Below, one piece after another: positions 51,601-58,185 of a DNA stretch of 64,000 nucleotides (within the stretch, counting starts at the first letter, position 1; each line of letters starts with the position of its first letter). The notes under the pieces were generated by a model. The model was given only the letters and a program-made list of their open reading frames with translations, was not told where the DNA came from and ran no database searches. The position numbers and the translations under genes are program-made. The stretch spans positions 124,001 to 188,000 of the forward strand of contig NZ_CP186540.1 in the NCBI RefSeq assembly GCF_049389645.1, in the 5' to 3' direction. Source of the DNA: Alkalibacterium sp049389645. GTDB taxonomy: Bacteria; Bacillota; Bacilli; Lactobacillales; Carnobacteriaceae_A.

Positions 51601-52584
51601 TTATATTTTTATTAATAACGTTCCCCAGGTTAATCCCCCGCCAAACGCGCTTAAAACTATTTTTTGTCCACTGCCCAGTCGAATCGTATTGTCCTCAATC
51701 AATTCATCTAATAATATCGGCAAACTAGCAGCAGAGGTGTTGCCATAATCTTGAATATTCATTGGGAATTTAGACAACGGACTGCCTAATTTCTTTGAAA
51801 CGATTTCGATTATTCTTGCATTTGCCTGATGCAAAAGTAAATAATCGACATCTTGAAGCTCGGTATGACTATTTTCCAGTACCAGATTGATACTCTTGGG
51901 TATCGTCTTGGTAACAAAATTAAAAATAGCCCGACCATCCATTGTTAAATAGCCGTTTTTTTCTTGTGAAACACAGAGGGGGTTATTAACATCTTGTTCC
52001 CCAGAAACTAATGCATCGCCTTTTTCACCATCTGTATGTAGATCTTCAGCAATAAAAGCTTCTGCATCTGCTTCTCTTTTTAATAATACGGCTCCCGCAC
52101 CATCACCAAACAATACAGCTGTTTTCCTATCATTCCAATCCAGTGTCTTTGACATTACTTCTCCGCCTATTACTAGGGCGTATGGAAAAGTCATATGTCG
52201 AAGCATTTTTTCTGCCACTGACAAACCATAGATAAAGCCTGAACACGCTGCGCTCAGATCGAAAGCAACGGCATTGTTAGCTTTCAGCGCCGCTTGAACT
52301 TTACTCGCAACAGAAGGTGATTGACTATCAGGTGTCATTGTTGCAACGATGATCAAGCCTATCTGACTAGAGTCGACATCGCTTTTATCAAGAGCTTTTT
52401 TACTTGCTTCTATACACAAATCGCTCGTATCCTGACCTGTTGATAAGTGTCTTTTTTTTATGCCGGTTCTTTTATTGATCCATTCATCAGATGTGTCCAT
52501 CCACTGAGTAAGTGTTTCATTGTACACACTATTTTCAGGAAGATATCTGCCTGTTGAATGAATAGTTACTCCAAAGGTTTTCAT
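51601..52584 (-). CDS. fabH: 3-oxoacyl-ACP synthase III
   Basis: FabH starts fatty-acid synthesis by condensing an acyl-CoA primer with malonyl-ACP. The 327-residue protein has the catalytic Cys in LSAACSGFIY, His in LLHQANARI and Asn in GNTSAASLP, plus FGDGAGAVLL. The ATG overlaps the fabT stop by one base, so the repressor and FabH are co-translated. Confidence 0.98.
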   Translation of the reverse strand: MKTFGVTIHSTGRYLPENSVYNETLTQWMDTSDEWINKRTGIKKRHLSTGQDTSDLCIEASKKALDKSDVDSSQIGLIIVATMTPDSQSPSVASKVQAALKANNAVAFDLSAACSGFIYGLSVAEKMLRHMTFPYALVIGGEVMSKTLDWNDRKTAVLFGDGAGAVLLKREADAEAFIAEDLHTDGEKGDALVSGEQDVNNPLCVSQEKNGYLTMDGRAIFNFVTKTIPKSINLVLENSHTELQDVDYLLLHQANARIIEIVSKKLGSPLSKFPMNIQDYGNTSAASLPILLDELIEDNTIRLGSGQKIVLSAFGGGLTWGTLLIKI

Positions 52585-53039
52585 TAGTCTGGCAACTGCT
52601 CCTTTGTTCGCTTCAAGAATCTATGAAGATTTTTTAAACCATGCATGAGTACTTCTGATTCTTTATCATCCATCTCATTAATTGTTTCTTTCACCATATC
52701 ACGATGGAATTTATCATGCAGTCGGTAAAGTAATCGTCCTTTTTTTGTGAGAGCTAAAGTCACTACCCGACGGTCTGTTTCACTTCTCACGCGGTTGACA
52801 TAGCCTTTTCTCACCAAATTATTTACAGAAACCGTTAATGTCCCAACGGTAATTCCCAGTTTCCTCGCTACCTCACTGGTTGTGTGCTCCACATACATAC
52901 CTATGGCATCTATCGTATGCATTTCTTTAATTGAAACATCTTTAAATTGGCTCGTTTGTAATGTTCGCTCTTCAATCATCAACACATCATTGAAAATCGA
53001 AACCAAATAACTGTTAACTTCATTTATTCGTTGGGCCAC
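52584..53039 (-). CDS. fabT: MarR-family fatty-acid synthesis repressor FabT
   Basis: FabT represses the fab genes when bound to long-chain acyl-ACP. The 151-residue protein has a MarR winged helix (ARKLGITVGTLTVSVNNLVRKGYV, then RSETDRRVVTLALTKKG for the wing). Identification as FabT rests on its place as first gene before fabH-acpP-fabK and on operator-like palindromes upstream; the helix-turn-helix alone would only say MarR. Confidence 0.93.
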   Translation of the reverse strand: MAQRINEVNSYLVSIFNDVLMIEERTLQTSQFKDVSIKEMHTIDAIGMYVEHTTSEVARKLGITVGTLTVSVNNLVRKGYVNRVRSETDRRVVTLALTKKGRLLYRLHDKFHRDMVKETINEMDDKESEVLMHGLKNLHRFLKRTKEQLPD

Positions 53040-53073
53040 ATCAACTCCTCCTAATCCATCATTTCAAATATTG

Positions 53074-53102
53074 TTTGAACATCAAACTATTTGACTTTCA
53101 AA
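53074..53102. promoter_or_regulatory. Two FabT-like operators before fabT
   Basis: TTTGAACATCAAA (53074-53086) and TTTGACTTTCAAA (53090-53102) are both 5-3-5 palindromes, 16 bp centre to centre, covering the transcription start region. Confidence 0.8.
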
Positions 53103-53130
53103 CAATAACTTAGATTCCTGATTCTGTCAA
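53102..53130 (-). promoter_or_regulatory. fabT-fabH promoter
   Basis: TTGACA (53125-53130) and TATTGT (53102-53107) are exactly 17 bp apart on the minus strand, immediately upstream of the paired operators. Confidence 0.8.
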
Positions 53131-53145
53131 GAAAAAATCGCAAAA

Positions 53146-53175
53146 AAAAATAAGCCATCAATTTAATGGCTTATC
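53146..53175 (-). terminator. Terminator of the DUF2187-like gene
   Basis: ATAAGCCAT/ATGGCTTAT with a 6-nt loop, then nine T on the minus strand. Confidence 0.87.
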
Positions 53176-53184
53176 TAATTGCTA

Positions 53185-53562
53185 TTATTCTTCTTTTAAA
53201 TCTTCAGTTTCTTCATTGATTTGATTCTTAAATCCTTCAATATCTTTAAAGTTTACAACCGTTTTTTCTTCAACTAAATCATGCATTCTTTCAGCTGAAT
53301 TAGTCCAATTTATTTTAACTATCGCACTATTGGTAAGGAGCTTTTCGATAATGCCTTCCATCGCTTCATCTCTGAAAGAAAAAACAATTTCATCTCCTAC
53401 ATCCGGTCTTAAATCTTCTTTTATAGTCTCTATTATTTCAACGGCTTCTTTATAAGGTAAATTTAGTAGATTAGCAATACGGGAATTGCTGGCGCCTTTT
53501 CGAAGTTCTGTTTCCACTAGTTCTTGAACTTCAGCGGTAATTTCAACTTTTGCCACTTTCAT
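53185..53562 (-). CDS. DUF2187/YkvS-like protein with N-terminal helical domain
   Basis: The 125-residue acidic protein has two parts. Residues 1-48 are helical (KGASNSRIANLLNLPYKEAV could be a small helix-turn-helix). Residues about 54-105 (VGDEIVFSFRDEAMEGIIEK...KTVVNFKDI) resemble the SH3-like DUF2187 domain of YkvS. The function is unknown. An extended -10 promoter (TGG-TATAAT, 53601-53606) precedes it. It is monocistronic between fabT and a MarR gene. Confidence 0.65.
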   Translation of the reverse strand: MKVAKVEITAEVQELVETELRKGASNSRIANLLNLPYKEAVEIIETIKEDLRPDVGDEIVFSFRDEAMEGIIEKLLTNSAIVKINWTNSAERMHDLVEEKTVVNFKDIEGFKNQINEETEDLKEE

Positions 53563-53600
53563 CCCTCAATTCTCTCATAACATTTTTATACTCTTTAATC

Positions 53601-53630
53601 ATTATACCATAAAAAAATATGTTTATCGAC
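53601..53630 (-). promoter_or_regulatory. Promoter of the DUF2187-like gene
   Basis: A TG-G-TATAAT extended -10 lies about 40 bp before the start codon, with only a weak -35. Confidence 0.5.
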
Positions 53631-53684
53631 TATAGACTTTAGGCAAATTAAGTATCTTAGTAAATACTCCGTAAAGGAACGAGT

Positions 53685-54125
53685 TTACCCTAATAATCCA
53701 GCGGCTTTATAGCCCACTTTCTTCAAAGTTGACTGAAGCTCTAAAATTTCTTTTTTTGAACAGCCTTCAAAAAGTTCTGCAATTTTTTCCGCATGTCTTG
53801 GAAATATTTTTTCCATCAGTTTTTCTCCTAAATCTGATAATTCACAAAACGTCACACGTCTGTCATTTTCATCTGCGATGCGGTTGACAAACCCTTTCTC
53901 TTCTAAGCGATCAACCACATAAGTAATGCTACTTGACGCGAGCAAGACTTGTTGACCAATTTTTTGAATAGGTTGCTTGCCCTTGCTGTATAATAGTTCC
54001 AAAACAGTAAATTCAGTTGCATTCAATCCATAAGAAGACATATCTTTTTTCACAACTTTTTCAACACTGGTAGACGCTTTTAACAGGATGGTTAAAGCTT
54101 TCAACTCATCTCGATTGTTAGTCAT
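53685..54125 (-). CDS. MarR-family transcriptional regulator
   Basis: The 146-residue protein is a winged-helix repressor of the MarR family: helix-turn-helix at about 53-80 (IQKIGQQVLLASSSITYVVD), wing DENDRRVTF, and long dimerisation helices at both ends. No cysteine equivalent to the OhrR sensor is in the usual N-terminal place. No target gene is adjacent in the same direction; the upstream neighbour is the phosphotransferase gene, which ends in its own terminator. The ligand is unknown. Confidence 0.88.
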   Translation of the reverse strand: MTNNRDELKALTILLKASTSVEKVVKKDMSSYGLNATEFTVLELLYSKGKQPIQKIGQQVLLASSSITYVVDRLEEKGFVNRIADENDRRVTFCELSDLGEKLMEKIFPRHAEKIAELFEGCSKKEILELQSTLKKVGYKAAGLLG

Positions 54126-54206
54126 TTAAACTCACCTTTACTAAACACTATATTTTTTATTATGTATCTTAACCTTGATAGTAACGTACTACATTTTAAC
54201 ACAAAT

Positions 54207-54247
54207 AAAAAGTAAGGAAAATATTGGATTTAATTTTCCTTACTTTT
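54207..54247 (-). terminator. Terminator of the CDP-alcohol phosphotransferase gene
   Basis: AAAAGTAAGGAAAAT and its perfect 15-bp complement flank an 11-nt loop; TTTTTATTTG follows. The gene's last codons form one arm and its stop lies in the loop. Confidence 0.88.
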
Positions 54248-54787
54248 ATGTAAATATTTAAATAGTTTCACATAGTAAAATAATGCGAGTAATTGATAGG
54301 CACTAGCGAGTATAACTAAGAAAATAACCGTCACATTGGACAGATTCGGGAAAAAGACCGCTATAAACATCGTAAGATAAAAAACGATCGTTGCAATCTT
54401 ACCGTACCATTTTGAGCCATCTAGTGTTATTTTTTTCCGATATAATCGTATATTCTCAACAAACATGTACCCTTCTTTGATAATAAACAAGAGCAATAGA
54501 AAACTAAATACTGGCCATCTCAGCATAAGCACACTAACTACAGCTATCTGAGTCAGTTTGTCAGCTACCGGATCAAGTAATTGACCTATTTTAGTCCCTT
54601 GATCAAACCGTCTGGCAATGAACCCGTCTGCAGCATCTGTTACTCCGGATAAAACAAGGATCCCCGTCGCAAGCCAATAATCTTCTGCGGTCACAGCTGT
54701 AAGATAAAAGTATACAAAAAAAGGAATGAGGATAAGTCTGAAGTAAGATAGAATATTTGGTATCGTAAACCAGTCTCTCTTATCCAT
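54230..54787 (-). CDS. CDP-alcohol phosphatidyltransferase family protein
   Basis: The 185-residue membrane enzyme has the full catalytic motif: TDAADGFIARRFDQG followed by GQLLDPVADK (D-x2-D-G-x2-A-R-x8-G-x3-D-x3-D). Four to six membrane segments surround it. Such enzymes join a CDP-linked lipid to an alcohol, for example PgsA (phosphatidylglycerol phosphate) or cardiolipin synthase-like proteins. The N-terminus TIPNILSYFRLILIP is PgsA-like, but the central part is more divergent, so I do not assign a symbol. It is monocistronic. Confidence 0.88.
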   Translation of the reverse strand: MDKRDWFTIPNILSYFRLILIPFFVYFYLTAVTAEDYWLATGILVLSGVTDAADGFIARRFDQGTKIGQLLDPVADKLTQIAVVSVLMLRWPVFSFLLLLFIIKEGYMFVENIRLYRKKITLDGSKWYGKIATIVFYLTMFIAVFFPNLSNVTVIFLVILASAYQLLALFYYVKLFKYLHKSKEN

Positions 54788-55152
54788 ACTATCATTCCTT
54801 CCACATAATAATTGAGGGTAAAATAATCTGCGTAAATATATTAATGGCGATGTACGATCTGAAAAATACTCACTCTTCTTGATTCTATACTTAATTATTA
54901 GTAGTTACTGATGTACCAAATAGGGACTCCCTGTATAAATTGATTCTTTTTTTATTTCTTATTTTACTAGTATATCATAACTTTTTGAAGTCACACTACA
55001 AGATACAAACAAAACATAATTCATATAATCAGATTTTCATTATTGAATTCTCCAAAAAATGGTCAAACTTCAAATCCGAGCTTTTGATATAGTGATTCAT
55101 AACATTTACCTAACTAATTTATCTATTATTATTAGTTTGCCTTGTTGTTCTA
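54788..55152. other. A+T-rich gap without recognised features
   Basis: Roughly 365 bp upstream of the phosphotransferase gene. I see no ORF with a ribosome binding site and no strong hairpin; the promoter of the phosphotransferase gene should be here but is not obvious. Confidence 0.5.
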
Positions 55153-55302
55153 TTACTGACTGCTGTTAATCAATTTCTGTCCGTGCTTCTTAACTACAGG
55201 ATATAATATTTTAGTCACTTCAGCGATTCGAAGTGACTCATTACTTTTTTTACGCTTATTTTTTAATGTTTTCAACTCATTTAATTGTTTTTCCGTCACC
55301 AT
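55153..55302 (-). CDS. Small basic protein, 49 residues, unknown function
   Basis: I do not recognise this ORF. An ATG at 55302 has GGAGG 7 nt upstream, and the frame runs 49 codons to TAA. The product begins MVTEKQLNELKTLKNKRKKS, a charged helix rich in Lys, and continues with LRIAEVTKILYPVVKKHG; there is no membrane segment. A consensus promoter (TTGAAA-17-TATAAT) lies 40-70 bp upstream, which makes expression likely. The segment GTCACTTC/GAAGTGAC inside the gene forms an 8-bp stem. No terminator with a T-run is visible after it. Confidence 0.6.
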   Translation of the reverse strand: MVTEKQLNELKTLKNKRKKSNESLRIAEVTKILYPVVKKHGQKLINSSQ

Positions 55303-55342
55303 GTCCTCGCCTCCATTCTGTTAATAAATCCAACAAGAATGT

Positions 55343-55371
55343 ATTATACAGCATAAATGTAAGCGTTTCAA
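55343..55371 (-). promoter_or_regulatory. Promoter of the 49-codon ORF with cre-like sequence
   Basis: TTGAAA and TATAAT are exactly 17 bp apart on the minus strand. The -35 is inside ATGTAAGCGTTTCAA (plus strand), which resembles a CcpA cre site with one base off the consensus. Confidence 0.7.
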
Positions 55372-55447
55372 CGATTAACTATCACTATCTAGTTTTTGAA
55401 TTTAATATCTGATAGTTCTTTTGTATTTAAGCTGAGTAAAGACTAGC

Positions 55448-55499
55448 ACTTTTTGATAAATATGGTGATTGAAACATATGATCATATTTATCAAAAAGT
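55448..55499. repeat. 16-bp perfect inverted repeat
   Basis: ACTTTTTGATAAATAT (55448-55463) and its exact reverse complement (55484-55499) flank 20 bp. Neither strand has a T-run after the stem, so it is not a standard terminator. Operator, processed RNA stem or old mobile-element end are possible. Confidence 0.75.
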
Positions 55500-55505
55500 A
55501 ATCAA

Positions 55506-55539
55506 CAAAAAAACCTTATAATCACAAGGATTATAAGGT
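55506..55539 (-). terminator. Terminator of tRNA-Ser
   Basis: ACCTTATAATC/GATTATAAGGT, an 11-bp perfect stem with a 5-nt loop, then seven T on the minus strand. Confidence 0.9.
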
Positions 55540-55545
55540 CATATA

Positions 55546-55636
55546 CCGAGAGTGAGGGATTCGAACCCTCGCACAGCCATAAGCCGCCTAACGGATTTCG
55601 AGTCCGTCCCCTTCAGCCGGGCTTGGGTAACTCTCG
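55546..55636 (-). tRNA. tRNA-Ser (anticodon CGA)
   Basis: On the minus strand the acceptor arms CGAGAGT and ACTCTCG pair over 7 bp. The anticodon stem ACGGA/TCCGT holds loop CTCGAAA (CGA, reading UCG), a long variable arm of serine type follows, and the T-arm is GAGGGTTCGAATCCCTC. The gene is 91 nt including the discriminator G, and the 3' CCA is not encoded. Confidence 0.95.
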
Positions 55637-55650
55637 TAGTTACATTTATC

Positions 55651-55679
55651 AGTATATCTAATTTATTGATTAATATCAA
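55651..55679 (-). promoter_or_regulatory. tRNA-Ser promoter
   Basis: TTGATA and TATACT are 17 bp apart on the minus strand, ending 15 bp before the tRNA 5' end. Confidence 0.8.
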
Positions 55680-55684
55680 TAAAA

Positions 55685-55731
55685 AATAAATGAGACAGGT
55701 GAGTAAATTAGATCCACTACTCACCTGTCTC
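55685..55731 (-). terminator. Terminator of the YflT-like gene
   Basis: GAGACAGGTGAGTA and its perfect 14-bp complement flank a 12-nt loop; ATTTATTTTTTATT follows on the minus strand. Confidence 0.85.
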
Positions 55732-55738
55732 CAACAAA

Positions 55739-56197
55739 TTATTTGTATTGAGGGTTCGAATCGTCAGGGTTAAGATTGTCTTCATGATTTGTTGCATCAC
55801 TTTTCGGGTCTTTTAAATCTACACCAAATCCAGGAACATGCATATTTCCAGGCTTAGAACCATCATCCTGTTCATCAGTTGTAGGCTTTACCGCTTCTAC
55901 GAAAGGCTCTTTATCGTCTTCCATTAGAACGTAACCACCTTTGTGAATCATTCCGTCATAAAGATGTTGATTATTTCCTTCCAATCGATGCTCTTTCATT
56001 GTTGATTGATCATCATCGTTTTGTTCGTCTGTATTTACTGTATCGATCTTTACTGAAACCATTGATTCTATAGCTGATTGTCGCTCTTCAGCACAGACGA
56101 TAACTAATTCCTCTCGCTTGTATGCACCACTTTGTAACAATTCTTCCATTTCTACAGCCATGTCAGTAACATCTTGATGAGCAACGATAAACTTCAT
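55739..56197 (-). CDS. YflT-domain general stress protein
   Basis: The 152-residue protein begins with the heat-induced stress protein YflT domain (about 1-90; KREELVIVCAEERQSAIESM). A hydrophilic tail of about 60 residues rich in Asp, Pro, Asn and Gly follows. In Bacillus such genes belong to the general stress response; no SigB-type promoter is evident here, and the best candidate is TTGGTG-16-GATACT (56233-56260). It is monocistronic with a strong terminator. Confidence 0.82.
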   Translation of the reverse strand: MKFIVAHQDVTDMAVEMEELLQSGAYKREELVIVCAEERQSAIESMVSVKIDTVNTDEQNDDDQSTMKEHRLEGNNQHLYDGMIHKGGYVLMEDDKEPFVEAVKPTTDEQDDGSKPGNMHVPGFGVDLKDPKSDATNHEDNLNPDDSNPQYK

Positions 56198-56279
56198 TAA
56201 AAAATCCTCCTATAATAAGACTCTTTAATGATAGTATCAAATAGATTCTATTCTCACCAATATAAACGCTTATGCTTTT

Positions 56280-57083
56280 TTAACCCAAAGAGACATCCAA
56301 GAACATCATGACTGCAAATCCGAGCATGGCTCCAATCGTTCCGACATCGTTCCATCGTTCAACTTTCGCTTCTGGTATGAGCTCTTCGACAACAACATAA
56401 ATCATCGCACCGGCAGCAAATGAAAGAGCATAGGGCAATAGAGGCTGCATCATTAAAACTAAGGCTGCTCCTGCAACTCCCGCAATTGGTTCAACAAGGC
56501 CTGAAGCCTGTCCATATGAGAAAGCTTTTAAACGGCTCATTCCATTTTTTCTTAAAGGGACAGAAACTGCAGCCCCTTCTGGAAAGTTTTGCAGACCGAT
56601 ACCGATAGCTAAGGCAATAGCACTTGCTACTGTAGCCGTAGGATAACCTGCAGCCGCTGCTCCAAACGCTACTCCAACAGCTAATCCTTCAGGTATATTA
56701 TGCAACGTAATAGCTAATACCAGTAAGACGCTTCGTTGCCAGTCAGTTTTAATTCCTTCCCTTACTTCAGTTCCCGGGTGTACGTGAGGAAGTACTTTAT
56801 CCGTAACGAGAAGAAACAATCCGCCGAATAAAAATCCGACGACTGCAGGGAACCATGCGGGTGTATTTGTCAGTTCTGCCATCTCGATGGCCGGCGCAAG
56901 CAGTGACCAGAAACTTGCAGCAATCATAACCCCTGCCGCAAAGCCTAACATACCAGTGAGTACATTTTTGTTGATTTCCTTAAAGAAGAACACAACAGCT
57001 GCACCTAATGCTGTGACGCCCCAAGTAAACAAGGTTGCTAATAAAGCTTGCATTACGGGATGTTGCTCGATAAACCATTCCAT
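56280..57083 (-). CDS. ZIP family metal (zinc) transporter
   Basis: ZIP proteins bring Zn2+ and related divalent metals into the cytoplasm. The 267-residue protein has about eight membrane segments. The metal-site helices are HNIPEGLAVGVAFG and QNFPEGAAVSVPL, with EELIPEA in the later part; the second helix has Asn-Phe-Pro-Glu-Gly in place of the ZupT-type His-Asn motif. A strong promoter (TTTCAT-17-TATAAT) precedes it. No Zur box is obvious. Confidence 0.92.
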   Translation of the reverse strand: MEWFIEQHPVMQALLATLFTWGVTALGAAVVFFFKEINKNVLTGMLGFAAGVMIAASFWSLLAPAIEMAELTNTPAWFPAVVGFLFGGLFLLVTDKVLPHVHPGTEVREGIKTDWQRSVLLVLAITLHNIPEGLAVGVAFGAAAAGYPTATVASAIALAIGIGLQNFPEGAAVSVPLRKNGMSRLKAFSYGQASGLVEPIAGVAGAALVLMMQPLLPYALSFAAGAMIYVVVEELIPEAKVERWNDVGTIGAMLGFAVMMFLDVSLG

Positions 57084-57117
57084 TAATCATTCTCCTCCTA
57101 TTATATTTTCCTTTGTA

Positions 57118-57146
57118 ATTATAGCTGAAAAAGACTATAAATGAAA
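57118..57146 (-). promoter_or_regulatory. Promoter of the ZIP transporter gene
   Basis: TTTCAT and TATAAT are exactly 17 bp apart on the minus strand, about 35 bp before the start codon. Confidence 0.75.
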
Positions 57147-57220
57147 TGCTTCACAAGATATACTTCTTAAAATCATTACAATTGCATAGTTACTTATTTA
57201 ATATAATATCAATTATTTTA

Positions 57221-57249
57221 TTGACATCACGCCTAAACATCTATATAAT
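57221..57249 (+). promoter_or_regulatory. tRNA-Arg promoter
   Basis: TTGACA and TATAAT, both perfect consensus, are 17 bp apart on the plus strand and end 19 bp before the tRNA. Confidence 0.92.
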
Positions 57250-57268
57250 AAAATATGTTGGTTAAATA

Positions 57269-57342
57269 GTTCCGGTAGCTCAGTTGGATAGAGCATTCGC
57301 CTTCTAAGCGAACGGTCAGGGGTTCGAATCCCTTCCGGAACG
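57269..57342 (+). tRNA. tRNA-Arg (anticodon UCU)
   Basis: GTTCCGG pairs with CCGGAAC in the acceptor stem, and TTCGC/GCGAA enclose loop CTTCTAA with anticodon TCT. The D-arm (AGCTCAGTTGGATAGAGC) and T-arm (CAGGGGTTCGAATCCCTT) are standard. It is 74 nt with discriminator G and no encoded CCA. Promoter and terminator make it a single-gene unit. Confidence 0.97.
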
Positions 57343-57360
57343 TATTTTTTACGGTTAACA

Positions 57361-57412
57361 GGAAAAAGAAGAAGACCTCGTCTAGAATTAGACGGGGTCT
57401 TCTTCTTTTTCC
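57361..57412 (+). terminator. Terminator of tRNA-Arg
   Basis: A 23-bp stem with one G-T pair and a 6-nt loop begins GGAAAAAGAAGAAGACC. The 3' arm ends in CTTCTTCTTTTTCC. Confidence 0.88.
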
Positions 57413-57419
57413 ATTGGTA

Positions 57420-57464
57420 TACAAAAATCGTGTCAGCGATTCATTGGAACTCACCAACACGATT
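57420..57464 (-). terminator. Terminator of the PduO-type gene
   Basis: AATCGTGT/ACACGATT with an inner TGG/CCA stem is followed by TTTTTG on the minus strand. Confidence 0.65.
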
Positions 57465-57483
57465 AATTATAGAACCCTTATCC

Positions 57484-58059
57484 TTAGTCGTTATGAAACA
57501 CTTCTCCAGTTTTTTTATAAAAAACTTCTTCTTTTTCCGCTATTTTGTTCAAATAACGGGCTAATACAAAGAAATAGTCTGACAAACGGTTAACGTATAT
57601 CAGTATCTCTTTGGGTACAGGTTCCACCTCATTTAAAGAGAGTATGGTCCTTTCTACGCGTCGTGTAACGGTGCGAGCAACATGAGCTTGAGAAGCTTGT
57701 TTCGTTCCCCCTGGTAGTATAAAATACTTTATTTCACTTAATTCCTGAGTGATTTCATCAATTTCTTGTTCGATTTTTTTGATTTCAGAACTTTCAAAGT
57801 TCATTTCCATTTTATTATCTTTATCTGCGAGGATACTTCCTATGTCGAATAATTGATGTTGAATCCGACTTAGAGAATTTTTGATATAATTTCTGGATAC
57901 AGCCCATTCCTCGTTGATCAAACTCAACAACAAGCCAACATGCGCATTTAGTTCATCGATGCCTCCATAGGCTTCTACCCGTTTATCAGTCTTTTTGATT
58001 GTCCCTCCACCAATCAAGTTGGTGTTTCCATAATCGCCTCTACCAGTATATATTTTCAT
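57484..58059 (-). CDS. PduO-type corrinoid adenosyltransferase
   Basis: PduO/MMAB-type enzymes transfer adenosyl from ATP to cob(I)alamin, making coenzyme B12. The 191-residue product starts MKIYTGRGDYGNTNLIGG, the ATP-binding signature. GGIDELNAHVGLLLS and VARTVTRRVERTILSL carry the conserved Asp and Arg residues, and the C-terminal RLSDYFFVLARYLN is characteristic. The ATG at 58059 has GGAG 8 nt upstream. It has its own promoter and terminator, and no B12-dependent enzyme or cobalamin gene is nearby, so its purpose depends on genes outside the window. Confidence 0.93.
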   Translation of the reverse strand: MKIYTGRGDYGNTNLIGGGTIKKTDKRVEAYGGIDELNAHVGLLLSLINEEWAVSRNYIKNSLSRIQHQLFDIGSILADKDNKMEMNFESSEIKKIEQEIDEITQELSEIKYFILPGGTKQASQAHVARTVTRRVERTILSLNEVEPVPKEILIYVNRLSDYFFVLARYLNKIAEKEEVFYKKTGEVFHND

Positions 58060-58094
58060 TATCATCACTCCATAGGTTCATCATTTGTATATGT

Positions 58095-58124
58095 AGTATA
58101 ATTCATTCAACCTTCTTATTGCAA
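58095..58124 (-). promoter_or_regulatory. Promoter of the PduO-type gene
   Basis: TTGCAA and TATACT are 18 bp apart on the minus strand, ending 35 bp before the start codon. Confidence 0.6.
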
Positions 58125-58134
58125 TTTTTAGAGA

Positions 58135-58173
58135 CAATAAAAGCATTATTCTCATAAACAGAATAATGCTTTT
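58135..58173 (-). terminator. Terminator of the downstream glnA
   Basis: AAAAGCATTATTC/GAATAATGCTTTT, a 13-bp perfect stem with a 9-nt loop; TTTTATTG follows. Confidence 0.85.
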
Positions 58174-58185
58174 ATCAGTTTAAAT

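Noticed and set aside
55359..55374. Firm call of a CcpA cre site
   Set aside because: ATGTAAGCGTTTCAA lacks the conserved C near the 3' end; it is kept only as a resemblance within the promoter entry.
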